From NCBI GenBank assembly GCA_019454045.1, contig SKCR01006518.1:682001-746000 (forward strand): DNA of 64,000 bases. The letters run 5' to 3'. This DNA is from Zanthoxylum bungeanum. Taxonomy: Eukaryota; Streptophyta; Magnoliopsida; Sapindales; Rutaceae. Below, in pieces: positions 11,294 through 21,662 of this stretch. Below the pieces are notes generated by a model. The model searched no databases and was not told the DNA's origin. It saw only the letters and a list, made by a program, of their open reading frames with translations. Both the position numbers and the translations under genes were made by a program. Within the stretch, counting starts at the first letter, position 1. Each line of letters starts with the position of its first letter.

Positions 11294-13051
11294 TGATGAG
11301 TGATAAATGTATCACTATTTCCCACTCATTTAACTTAATATTTTGTATAGTTTCTTGAGTTTTGTGAATATTTTGATGTGTTTTGTGTTATTTTGTAGAT
11401 AAATAAAGTTTCAGGACATTCTGGAGGTGATTTAAAGCAAAACTGTGAAATTTGGTGAAATTTGGCAAAAAGGGTATTTTGGTAATTTTGGACGTCCCGA
11501 CACAAATTTTGGTAATTTTGGGCATTCCGACACAAAATAAAGTTTCAAGATATTCTGGAGGTGATTTGGAGCAAAACTGTGAAATTTGGCAAAAAGGGTA
11601 TTTTGGTAATTTTGGGCGTCCCGACACCGAGGGTATTTTGGTAATTGCACCACCATGCCACATGTCAAAGATTCAACGAGCCGTCATTTTTAGCACACCA
11701 TGCCACGTGTCGAAAATTCAGCGATCCAAAAAAAAATAATAATAAGAAAATAAAAATCAGAAAAATAATAATAAAAAATTAGATTTTTTTTGCCTATAAA
11801 TAGATTTCGAATTTTTAGTTTCAAATGTACCTCTTCCTCTGAAATCCTTATAAATAAATTGAGAGTTCTTCATATTTTCTTCTTTTATTCAGTTTTATTT
11901 ACGCTTTGTAGTAGTAATTCTATCCATCCATGAGGGGGTAACGTCTCTATGCTGAGGTAATAAGGTAATTCTTTTACTTTTGCTATTTAGATTAATCTCC
12001 CTTAAAATATAATATATAAACTATTTAAAATCTGAATTAATAAAAAGATACCGCCATTCTAGGTCGGTTGGTTTAATTTATATTTCTGTTCCGCCTTATG
12101 GCTGGTATATTTGAATTTGACTTAATCAGGATACCGCCATTCCGGACGGTTGGTTTAAAATATCACAAGATTATATATTATATTATTGGGAGATATCTAA
12201 ATAGTATATAGTAGAAGTTATTTCCTTTTACCTTAGTATTTCATTTATTTATTTTAATTACTTTCTGCAATTTCATTTTCTGTCTTTTAAGTTTATATCA
12301 GCTTTAGTTATGTGTTGTAACTAAGTTAAATATCTAGGGTTGTGATTAAATCTAATATCACCGGATTAAAAAGGGTTAGATTATAGTTTGGGTAATTAAA
12401 GAGTTATTTGTTGAGTCATAATCTTAATGCTTTTTATTAACTGATCACTAATAAAATTGATTAGGTAAACTTAAAATGATCTAGACATAGGGATTTTAAG
12501 TTTAACCTTAGTCTCAACAACCCACGATCTTCCTTAAGGATGGATAACCCTTTAATAGATTTCCTTACAGGATAGACATATACCTGTCGGGCGGGGGTAG
12601 TCATAATTGGAACTTAACCTTAATGAATCTAGGTAATTTAATTGACATAGACATATGGTTCAATTGGATTATAACTAGGTATTTGTAAATGATCATTCGA
12701 AAGAGGCTTTTACATAATTTAATGTTCCGGATTAATAATTCAATAATTATCCAACTATGATTTAACTACTTCATCTTTTAATTGATATTAGAAAGATTAA
12801 CAACCCTAGATCTTTGAGTCTTTTATTTTCCTTAGTATTTTCTTTTGTCTTTTTATTTATTTTTATTTAGCAAATCTTCAAAGCAGATCATTTCAAGCAA
12901 TCATTCACTTCTCCCTCAATTAGATATTTGTAAATAAATAGTATCAACAACTAATAACAATAGTAGGAATTAAGTCCTCGTGGGATCGATATTTTTATAC
13001 TACTTGAACGATACGTGCGCTTGCGTTATACGTGTGTGTTTACGCCGGTCA
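11294..13051 (+). repeat. 5' LTR of element A
   Basis: 1758 bp, TGATGAG...GGTCA. An imperfect internal duplication of roughly 100 bp (11400-11500 and 11536-11626) carries repeated GGGCGTCCCGACAC-like words (three copies). A CACGTG G-box is at 11704-11709 and a TATA box at 11795-11802. Downstream are repeated GATACCGCCATT...GGTTGG blocks (12047-12150). Confidence 0.93.
11795..11802 (+). promoter_or_regulatory. TATA box of element A 5' LTR
   Basis: GCCTATAAATAGAT lies in the middle of the LTR, with CACGTG about 90 bp upstream. It is the best candidate for the promoter driving the A transcript, including the captured LOG gene. The same box is at 17837-17844 in the 3' LTR. Confidence 0.7.
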
Positions 13052-13057
13052 AGTTTT

Positions 13058-13075
13058 TGGCGCCGTTGCCGGGGA
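13058..13075 (+). promoter_or_regulatory. Primer binding site, tRNA-Asp type
   Basis: TGGCGCCGTTGCCGGGGA begins 7 bp after the LTR end. It is the primer site typical of Athila-like plant elements, complementary to the 3' end of tRNA-Asp (from memory of the family; not searched). Confidence 0.85.
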
Positions 13076-13189
13076 CTTATTTTTCTTGAGTTATTAATTT
13101 TGAAGCTATCTAATTTACTTGTATCTAATTTTCTTTATTATTATCTGTAATTTTTATTTCTTTCTTTTGTTTTCAGGTGATTAAAAAAA

Positions 13190-13532
13190 TGGAACATTTT
13201 GAAAAATTTCAAGCTTTACTAGAAGAATATACACCCCAAATCCAGAGCAACAGTCTAGTTTTCTGAGGCCTGTTGTCAAGCCCAACAACTATCACTGGAA
13301 GCCAGAACCAAACAACACTACATTTGCTCAACAGAATGAAATGGGGAGATGTGTAATTTGTGATGGTAACCACCCGAGCGATCAATGTATATACCTTTCA
13401 GAGTGGCAGAATTATTGGAATAATTCAAGGTACGAAGAATCATCACATTTTCCATCTTATCCACCTTCTACCTACGATTTTCATCAACAATCAGAACCAT
13501 CAGAGGAAGATCAGAGGGTTGACATGTCATAA
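13190..13532 (+). pseudogene. Gag-like ORF with zinc knuckle, frameshifted
   Basis: An ATG at 13190 opens a frame like that of the B element ORF at 29079, but a 1-base loss near 13245 shifts it. The downstream frame (13341-13532) contains CVICDGNHPSDQC, a C-x2-C-x3-H-x4-C knuckle of the nucleocapsid kind, one residue shorter between C and H than the usual retroviral form. Knuckles of this type bind element RNA. The frame ends with a stop at 13530. The related element B keeps the same region open, which shows that A carries the defect. Confidence 0.7.
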
Positions 13533-13540
13533 ATTTATTC

Positions 13541-14125
13541 ATGGAACGAGAAGCTCAATTTGATGCACAAATTCAGAGTCAAGCTGCGTCTATACAGATG
13601 ATGACGGATCAAGTTAGACAATTAACAGATAACATGAATCACATATCTCACGGAGCAAATTCAAATACTATTGAAGAAGCCTTCGAATATCCTGAGACTC
13701 ATCATGACATCATAACAGAGGATGAGGCTGAGCAGTATCAAGAATCAGAGGTATCAGTTCAGGAACCTGCACCAACAAAGTCTCAATTTGATTTTTATTA
13801 TTCTGACTCTGACGAGGATGAAGAAGCTGAGTTACTTGTACCAACTGCACCAACACGGAAGGATGAAACTTTCCATCCTCAGAATGCAGATCTTGGAGAA
13901 TGCTTTGCACTAATGTTTGAAGACGATCTACCTAAGCCAATCAGCTCACTCAGATCAGAGGATGAAGACCTAAAATCTGATATTTCTTTACATTCTCACA
14001 TTGATATTTCAGGAGCATGCATTTCACAAATGACAGATGAAGAACTCAATGCAGAAATCTTAAAACTCATCTGTGAAGAAAAAGGTGGAGCAAGAAGCAG
14101 AGCAAATGAAGGAGCAAATGTCTGA
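13541..14125 (+). CDS. Acidic retroelement ORF of unknown function
   Basis: A 194-residue ORF starting with ATG at 13541, 9 bp after the zinc-knuckle frame ends. It is Gln/Asn-rich at the N-terminus with a predicted-looking helical stretch (QVRQLTDNMNHI). It then turns very acidic, for example SDSDEDEEAELL near residues 90-100 and TDEELNAEILKLICEE near 170-185. I recognise no enzyme domain. By position it should be the C-terminal or linker part of a gag-like polyprotein. The next frame (14106-14429) overlaps its end. Confidence 0.5.
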   Translation: MEREAQFDAQIQSQAASIQMMTDQVRQLTDNMNHISHGANSNTIEEAFEYPETHHDIITEDEAEQYQESEVSVQEPAPTKSQFDFYYSDSDEDEEAELLVPTAPTRKDETFHPQNADLGECFALMFEDDLPKPISSLRSEDEDLKSDISLHSHIDISGACISQMTDEELNAEILKLICEEKGGARSRANEGANV

Positions 14126-14429
14126 CCAAATTGAAAATCCAGAACATTCAGGAAAAACATCGCTGTTTTGGGGAGTACAATTTAAAGATATCACACAGAA
14201 GTTTGACAGAATGAAACTTCCATTCCAAGTCAAGCACCATACAAGACCTCCTGATTTTCTTTCTTTCTTTTCAGGAACCACTGGAGCAACAAAGATTAAA
14301 AAGGTGGCACAAGCACTGAATGAGACAACACTCTTTTTGCCACTTTACCGTTGGAAGAGACCTTTCAAAAGCAACGCTCATGGAAATGTCTTTAATCGGA
14401 CATCCAAAACGACGATGAAACCTCCTTGA
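14106..14429 (+). pseudogene. Short ORF continuing the gag-like region
   Basis: This frame, read from the ATG at 14106, follows the acidic ORF with a small overlap and a frame change. It includes QFKDITQKFDRMKLPFQ and a Lys-rich middle. It stops at 14429, shortly before the conserved block AGCGCTAGCAGGGAGGCAAC (14471-14490), which is shared with element H. No domain is recognised. Most likely a remnant of element coding sequence. Confidence 0.35.
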
Positions 14430-14951
14430 CAGATAGATTTCAGTCACGTCTGGCTGAAGACGAAAAATTTAGCGCTAGCAGGGAGGCAACCCATGCACTT
14501 TGTTATAATTTATGTTTTTCATATTTTGTGTATACATGTTGTAGAATATTTTTATTGTGTGTGTTATTTTTGTAGGGAAAAGTTCAAACGGAGCATTTTA
14601 AGACAGAAGGAATGATGTTTGGCAATCAGAAAGAAGAGAGATAATTCATTAGGGATGGCTAAGTAAAGAATGAATTTTCGAGACGCATCCTAATGAATTT
14701 ATACTAAGCGAGTGGCGTATTGCATACACAATTCTGTTGCCTTAATTATTGCTTTGATTTACTTTTCTGTTGTAATTATCTTTATTTTCGTAGACATGAT
14801 CCAGACTTTTTGACCTTTCACGATTTCTTTTGTTTTGTTTAGCTAACAAGCTTCCTTTGGAAGATACTTGTGCTATTATTTTACTCACCCTTTTCAGGTA
14901 TTATAAATTCAATTCATCATTGCACTTTTGAAGACATCCATAGTAAAAAAA
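14430..14951 (+). other. Leader between gag remnant and LOG, splice-like sites
   Basis: No gene. The block contains several pyrimidine-rich tracts ending in AG that look like 3' splice sites: TTTTTGTAG at about 14575, TTTTCGTAG at about 14793, TTTTGTTTAG at about 14842 and CCCTTTTCAG at about 14897. A spliced LTR-initiated transcript could therefore deliver the LOG start codon close to the 5' end. This is inference. Confidence 0.4.
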
Positions 14952-15605
14952 ATGGAAGCCACTTCAAGAAGACGAGTTGAGAACATCTGTGTGTTTTGCG
15001 GTAGTACTGTTGGTACTAAACCACAATACATAGAAGCAGCACAGGAATTGGGTCGAGTCTTAGCTGCAAGGAATATGCAATTAATATATGGCGGAGGCAA
15101 TCTTGGACTAATGGGGATCGTTTCAAAGGCCGTACAAGAAGGAGGCAGTCATGTTTTGGGAATCATCCCAAAACCCTTGGCAGAGGCAAATCTGATTGAA
15201 CCATCAAACGGAGAGGAACTGATCGTGCCAGGTATGTCTGAACGACTGGTAGAAATGATTAATCGTGCTGATGCTTTTATTGCTTTGCCAGGTGGCTTGG
15301 GTACATTGGAGGAAATTTTTATAGTACTATCTTGGGCGAACCTGAACATACACCAGAAACCGCTTGGACTGCTCAACGTTGATGGATTTTATGATTTTCT
15401 TTGTGTGTTTCTTGATGATGCCCGGAGAAATGGGTTCGTGTCAAAACCTATGAAAGAACTCCTTTTTACTGCCAGGTCTGCTCCGGATCTAATAGACCAA
15501 TTCTTAGCCTATGAACCACAAGTTGATCCTAACCTTTCAAAGATAAAATGGTCTGATGATGATCGTGGTAAGAAGCGTCGAATAAATCTGGATCTTAACC
15601 TTTAA
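14952..15605 (+). CDS. LOG-like: Captured LONELY GUY (LOG) cytokinin-activating enzyme
   Basis: LOG enzymes (lysine-decarboxylase-like fold) cleave cytokinin riboside 5'-monophosphates to free cytokinin and ribose 5-phosphate in the cytosol/nucleus of plant cells. The 217-residue frame is intact and of normal family length. Visible: VFCGS (14-18), nucleotide-binding YGGGN (46-50), and Arg98 in MSERLVEM, the position of the catalytic Arg in MHQRK. PGGLGTLEE (113-121) is the LOG signature with catalytic Glu and Leu replacing the common Tyr. QKPLGLLNVDGFY is at about 135-147. The start is ATG 14952; the frame also extends upstream from a TTG (14928). The gene has no introns, although plant LOG genes normally have several, and it lies entirely between the LTRs of element A, so it is a retro-captured copy. 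The tail has KKRR and ends LDLNL. Expression would be from the LTR. Very likely a real LOG family member; activity is untested. Confidence 0.93.
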   Translation: MEATSRRRVENICVFCGSTVGTKPQYIEAAQELGRVLAARNMQLIYGGGNLGLMGIVSKAVQEGGSHVLGIIPKPLAEANLIEPSNGEELIVPGMSERLVEMINRADAFIALPGGLGTLEEIFIVLSWANLNIHQKPLGLLNVDGFYDFLCVFLDDARRNGFVSKPMKELLFTARSAPDLIDQFLAYEPQVDPNLSKIKWSDDDRGKKRRINLDLNL

Positions 15606-15666
15606 TTTTCTTGTAGTAATTCAGCTAACCAGGTACTATCTTCTAAACTCTTCTTCTACTGTTTAA

Positions 15667-15706
15667 GACATTGGGGACAATGTCTCATTTAGGTTTGGGG
15701 GTGGGG
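15667..15706 (+). promoter_or_regulatory. Hairpin and internal polypurine tract
   Basis: GACATTG-GGGA-CAATGTC is a perfect 7-bp stem with a 4-base loop. It is followed after a few bases by AGGTTTGGGGGTGGGG. This resembles the real tract beside the 3' LTR but lies about 1.6 kb upstream of it. Element H has the same arrangement (3909-3945, minus strand). Confidence 0.55.
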
Positions 15707-15814
15707 AATAGTTAATAGTATCTTGTTTTTAGTTTGTGTGTTATTTTTAGTCCAAAATTTTTCAAAAAATACAAAAAAATTAAAAAATTAATAAAAACAA
15801 ATGGCATATTTAAA

Positions 15815-16190
15815 GCTAGGTAATGGTTTGGTGTCTTCCTTCACTCACTACCTTTTTATAAGGAAAAGCTGTGGAGGCACCTAGATAATCATTCACTTGT
15901 AGCGTGTTGTGATAGACTAGTTTGGAGGACTCGTTGTTTATTCCTGACAACAAGCGATAAGAGCCTAAGGGGCTAGGGTACTTAAGTGAGCCTCGCTCCA
16001 CCTTCCCTCTGGGGAATCTACAACGGGAAGTCCATTCGACAGTTAGTCACACACCATAAATTCGTTGGAACGTACCATAAGGTATAAAAAATGTGCGTTC
16101 ACTTGGTCGCTTGAACCCTTAAGTGGGGAGTCCTAGTTGTGAACAATTCTTCGTCAGCGAGAGCCTTTGATTACACTTCTAAAACCACAT
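15815..16190 (+). repeat. Module shared with the leader of Tat element E
   Basis: About 370 bp matches 47592-47964 (minus strand of the window, sense for E) almost without gaps, by eye above 80 percent identical. Landmarks in both: GGTAATGGTTTGGTGTCTTC, GGAGGACTCGTTGTTTATTC and CTCTGGGGAATCTACAACGG. It contains no convincing ORF. Confidence 0.8.
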
Positions 16191-17324
16191 GTAAATTATA
16201 GTTATATGATCAGTAGAAATGTTTTGTTGTTATGTTGACTAAAAAGATGAAATTGGTAAGAAATAGATGTGTAAGGAATTTCCACTCCTGAGACGTATTT
16301 CAAACCTAATTCAAAACAAGTTAATTTTTGTTTATTCACTTTTGAATTATTTAATCTGTAAATTCTCCATTAAACTGACTAAAATGGATCTTCATATAAT
16401 TAGTTGGCAGATATTATCAACATACATGGTAACATACGGACATATGATAAAATTGAAAAGATTGCAATATTCAGTGCTATAGTTTAATTGGAGAAGCATC
16501 TCAAAAAAAAGTAATGGAATAAAAAAAAATACATCTGAGATCCGAGTTATTAAGTCTGTAAGGGTATTTTAATACCTAGTGCCCTAAAACCAACTGGTTT
16601 GGGAGTCATTGGCCCAAAACTCGTTACATGGATCAAAAAAATGATGAAAAATTTATATATATGTATATATATCTGAAGTCTGAGTAATTAAGTCTTTAGG
16701 GGTGTCTTAACACCTGATGCCCTAAAGCCAACTGGTTTGGGAGCCACCGACCTAAAGCTCGCTACATAGATGGAAGATATTGTATATAAATAAAAAATAG
16801 AGAAAAGAAAAAAAATCAAAGAAAAAATCAGAAAAATCAGAAAATTTATTCCATTACTACAAAAGGTGTGAAATCTGATAAAACTTTAGGACAAAAATAT
16901 TACTCTCTTATCAACTGCACTTATGACCGTTGTGGGCAAAAATGAGTTGTTTAATATTTTGTTGGCTGTGTATATGAAGAATGGTAAAAATAATCGGAGA
17001 ATTTACTTATTTAGTAATTTAGAATGAAACAAAATAACTACTAAACTTGGAGTAGAAGTTTTCCTGATTAGTCACTAATTATTTATTCTCTTTTATCTTG
17101 TCTTTTTGCTTTTGTGTGCATTAGTTTCACTACCTTTTTACTTTTATAAAATGTTTGTGGGTATCATTGCTGTAAACCTTCACGAGACTACAACTCGTCC
17201 ACTAGGGACACCTATGGGTTTAAAGGCTTGTTGCATATGCTAAATGCAATCGTGATCCCTAGGAAAGTGGCTTAGTTAAATTTACTATGTTATTTTATTT
17301 TGCTCGAGGACTAGCAAAATGTTA

Positions 17325-17336
17325 GGTTTGGGGGTG
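17325..17336 (+). promoter_or_regulatory. Polypurine tract of element A
   Basis: GGTTTGGGGGTG directly abuts the 3' LTR start TGATGAG. It is the plus-strand primer site for reverse transcription. Confidence 0.85.
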
Positions 17337-19099
17337 TGATGAGTGATAAATGTATCACTATTTCCCACTCATTTAACTTAATATTTTGTATAGTTTCTTG
17401 AGTTTTGTGAATATTTTGATGTGTTTTGTGTTATTTTGTAGATAAATAAAGTTTCAGGACATTCTGGAGGTGATTTAAAGCAAAACTGTGAAATTTGGTG
17501 AAATTTGGCAAAAAGGGTATTTTGGTAATTTTGGACGTCCCGACACAAATTTTGGTAATTTTGGGCATTCCGACACCAAAATAAAGTTTCAAGATATTCT
17601 GGAGGTGATTTGGAGCAAAACTGTGAAATTTGGCAAAAAGGGTATTTTGGTAATTTTGGGCGTCCCGACACCGAGGGTATTTTGGTAATTGCACCACCAT
17701 GCCACATGTCAAGATTCAACGAGCCGTCATTTTTAGCACACCATGCCACGTGTCGAAAATTCAGCGATCCAAAAAAAAATAATAATAAGAAAATAAAAAT
17801 CAGAAAAATAATAATAAAAAATTAGATTTTTTTGCCTATAAATAGATTTCGAATTTTTAGTTTCAAATGTACCTCTTCCTCTGAAATCCTTATAAATAAA
17901 TTGAGAGTTCTTCATATTTTCTTCTTTTATTCAGTTTTATTTACGCTTTGTAGTAGTAATTCTATCCATCCATGAGGGGGTAACGTCTCTATGCTGAGGT
18001 AATAAGGTAATTCTTTTACTTTTGCTATTTAGATTAATCTCCCTTAAAATATAATATATAAACTATTTAAAATCTGAATTAATAAAAAGATACCGCCATT
18101 CTAGGTCGGTTGGTTTAAATTTATATTTCTGTTCCGCCTTATGGCTGGTATATTTGAATTTGACTTAATCAGGATACCGCCATTCAGGACGGTTGGTTTA
18201 AAATATCACAAGATTATATATTATATTATTGGGAGATATCTAAATAGTATATAGTAGAAGTTATTTCCTTTTACCTTAGCATTTCATTTATTTATTTTAA
18301 TTACTTTCTGCAATTTCATTTTCTGTCTTTTAAGTTTATATCAGCTTTAGTTATGTGTTGTAACTAAGTTAAATATCTAGGGTTGTGATTAAATCTAATA
18401 TCACCGGATTTAAAAAGGGTTAGATTATAGTTTGGGTAATTAAAGAGTTATTTGTTGAGTCATAATCTTAATGTTTTTTATTAACTGATCACTAATAAAA
18501 TTGATTAGGTAAACTTAAAATGATCTAGACATAGGGATTTTAAGTTTAAGACCTTAGTCTCAACAACCCACGATCTTCCTTAAGGATAGATAACCCTTTA
18601 ATAGATTTCCTTACAGGATAGACATATACCTGTCGGGCGGGGGTAGTCATAATTGGAACTTAACCTTAATGAATCTAGGTAATTTAATTGACATAGACAT
18701 ATGGTTCAATTGGATTATAACTAGGTATTTGTAAATGATCATTCGAAAGAGGCTTTTACATAATTTAATGTTCCGGATTAATAATTCAATAATTATCCAA
18801 CTATGATTTAACTACTTCATCTTTTAATTGATATTAGAAAGATTAACAACCCTAGATCTTTGAGTCTTTTATTTTCCTTAGTATTTTCTTTTGTCTTTTT
18901 ATTTATTTATTTATTTAGCAAATCTTCAAAGCAAATCATTTCAAGCAATCATTCACTTCTCCCTCAATTAGATATTTGTAAATAAATAGTATCAACAACT
19001 AATAACAATAGTAGGAATTAAGTCCTCGTGGGATCGATATTTTTATACTACTTGAACGATACGTGCGCTTGCGTTATACGTGTGTGTTTACGCCGGTCA
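17337..19099 (+). repeat. 3' LTR of element A
   Basis: 1763 bp and nearly identical to 11294-13051. It ends GCCGGTCA followed by the target duplication ATATG at 19100. The TATA box is at 17837-17844 and CACGTG at 17747-17752. It would also supply the polyadenylation region for the LOG-containing transcript. Confidence 0.93.
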
Positions 19100-21662
19100 A
19101 TATGTCTGAATCTATAGTCTCACTAGTGAAATATACTCGTAGAGCACTAGTGAAATTTTTATGAATAATACTGATTATTTATAAGTCGTTTAAAGGTTAA
19201 ACGAAATATACATGCGAAATGACCTAATACTCATTTCCTATTTTTGTGTATTTGCATTTAATGATAGATTTTATCAAATACACATTAATTAATTGTCAAA
19301 TTGAGATATTTGACTAATATCATAAATATATATGTATTTGGATATTAATGTAAATATAATACATATATTTAAAATATTTTTATTTAAATAATTATTTAAT
19401 TATTTAATTGTTAAATCATTAAACTAATTAAAATATAAATATCTTAAAGTTGTGATATTTTTGGAAATGCTTTTAGTTGCTTTTGTTGACTTGTTGAAAT
19501 TCATTAAAGTTGTAATGATTTAAAATACAAGTTGATAAAGTAAGCTTTAATGAAACAAATTGAAATATCTAGATATTTTCCTTTACTTCAAATTCGGCCA
19601 AGCCATTTTTGTGAAGTATAAATTGTTTTGTTTCATTTTTAGGGTTTCATAAGTTCATTAGACATAAAATAAATAAAAAAGAAGTTGAGAGAAAAGTTTG
19701 AAGGCAAAAGGAAAAGGCTTAGAAATCTTTGGTATTTGTAAGTTTTTCTTTAAAGCTTTCAACATGAAAAATGTTTCTAACATGCTTAGCTTCAATATGT
19801 GTTGCTTTGATGTTGTCTCTTCTCTTATAGTTTGTGTTTAATTGGTTGTGAACTTGAATGAAAGATGTATGCATGTAAGTAAGCTTGAAATGGTTTCAAA
19901 GGCTTACTTTTGATTATTTGATAATCAAGTTGCCATTCTAGAGTTGTTGAGCCACTCCCTGGTGACCTAGAATTATACTAGAGTTATTTCAAAGTGGTGA
20001 GACTTTTTGGTGTGGTAAAGAATGAATTAAAGTGTTGGATTTTAAAGATTTGGTAATATTGGTCAATTTGATGAAATTATAAAATGTAACATCCCGCCTA
20101 TGCCAGGATGCTACCGGCAGGAGACAGGCTAAACCCATCTCCATAAGCCTCTGGATCTAACGAAATTTCGGCATGATGTATTCGTAACATCATGCAACCT
20201 GGCCTGTAGCCAGCATCCAAATACAACAAAACACAACAATCTCGGCCTCAGGCCGGTAACTCAACATCAATGCATTCATCTACAAGGCCTCAGGCCTGAA
20301 CTCAATAAACAAAATGCAAATACTTGGCCTCCGGCCAGAACTCAAAATAAACTATGCTTTTACATTATTTATACATATATAATACAAATACAAGTACAAA
20401 GACAAGGGCCGTGAGGACCCATAACTCGACCCAGTACTCAACACTCTCTCGACTGCAATTGGGGCGATCACTGTCTTCAAAGCCTTCACCAAAAAAACTG
20501 CAAGTTATAAAAGACTCCTACTGACCTGCAAAACTAACAACGAAAATGGTGTGAGTCGTAATGATTCAGTAAGTAATCATGCTCATAACTTGAGCGTTCA
20601 AACACAAACAAGGTCAAAGTTAAGTTTCTATATAAACTTGAATTACTTATAAAACCAATTAAGTATTTTCAAAGTTTGAAATAACCATAACTCTTATCTC
20701 CTTTGTTCCCTTATTACTTGCTACTAATCTTTCTAACTATTTGATTATGTACTTACGATCCCGTACACTTCCAACATCTATAACTTAATCACTAAGGCAA
20801 AACTTACCATGTCTTGCTGCATTACTCAGATAGCTTATACTTACCTACTTACTCTTTTGCTACACCAATTTGGTTATCGATCAAACTTATCATTATTTTA
20901 TTTCATTGAAATATCATCAAATCGGATTTATAAACTATCTTTTCTATCAAACATTCATCTTTGACCGTCTTATAAACTAGATACTAGCTCCATGATTACA
21001 TGCATATGTTACCATTTCATCACGAACTATCATCATTTCGATGTGTTCTTTCTAAGTAAACATACAACTCATAATCATCATTAATATATATACCTTTAAA
21101 TAAGCTCATGCTATCATGCATTAAAATCTTCCAAAATGACACTTCTATATAAACATGCCACATACCAATATCAACCATACATATCTTTTGATGAAATCAT
21201 GTCATGCTTCTATGAACTGTTACTTTAAAATCTTTTCTGAAGAACTTACATGCGAAGAATACTAATGCCATAATGCATTCACATCAAATATATGCATCTC
21301 AAATGACTCACTAGAATGCATGATTTATATGCAGTAATTGTAAATCACTTTTTACTTCAACTTGTTGTGCCTTTTAAAACATATTTTATAAAAATCATTT
21401 CTGCAGAACACTGGGTTGAAAACATTACTCGGAAACTGATTTCTGTGTTAAAATTCTGAATTTCTTATAAAACCGATGCTTCGGTAAACTTTCTTTTCTA
21501 AAGAGCTCTTTCAGAAAGCTGTAACTGAAAACTGAAACTGTATTTGAAACTATAATCTGTATTTGAATTAAAAACTGTATCTCTGAAAACTATTTCTGAA
21601 AATTTGATATTTCAAAACTTCTTCCTGAAAACTGGTATCTGAGTATCTGTAGAAAAACTGAC

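Larger units (their letters stand above)
15606..17324 (+). other. 3' untranslated/internal region of element A, no gene
   Basis: It contains an internal hairpin plus polypurine tract (15667-15706), a module shared with element E (15815-16190), a two-copy tandem duplication (16534-16775, period about 138 bp, core CCAACTGGTTTGGGAG) and a block shared with H (17160-17280). ORFs here are short and unconvincing. Confidence 0.6.
11294..19099 (+). mobile_element. Element A: young non-autonomous LTR element carrying LOG
   Basis: Complete 7806-bp LTR retrotransposon: LTRs 11294-13051 and 17337-19099, perfect 5-bp target duplication ATATG (11289-11293 and 19100-19104), tRNA-Asp type primer site (13058-13075) and polypurine tract (17325-17336). 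The internal region holds decayed or short gag-like ORFs and an intact LOG gene, but no protease, reverse transcriptase, RNase H or integrase, so it must depend on another element for movement. By eye the LTRs differ by about five substitutions and half a dozen 1-2 bp indels, so the insertion is recent. It inserted into the 5' LTR of copia F. LTR ends and leader are shared with element B, and the 3' internal region with element H. Confidence 0.93.
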
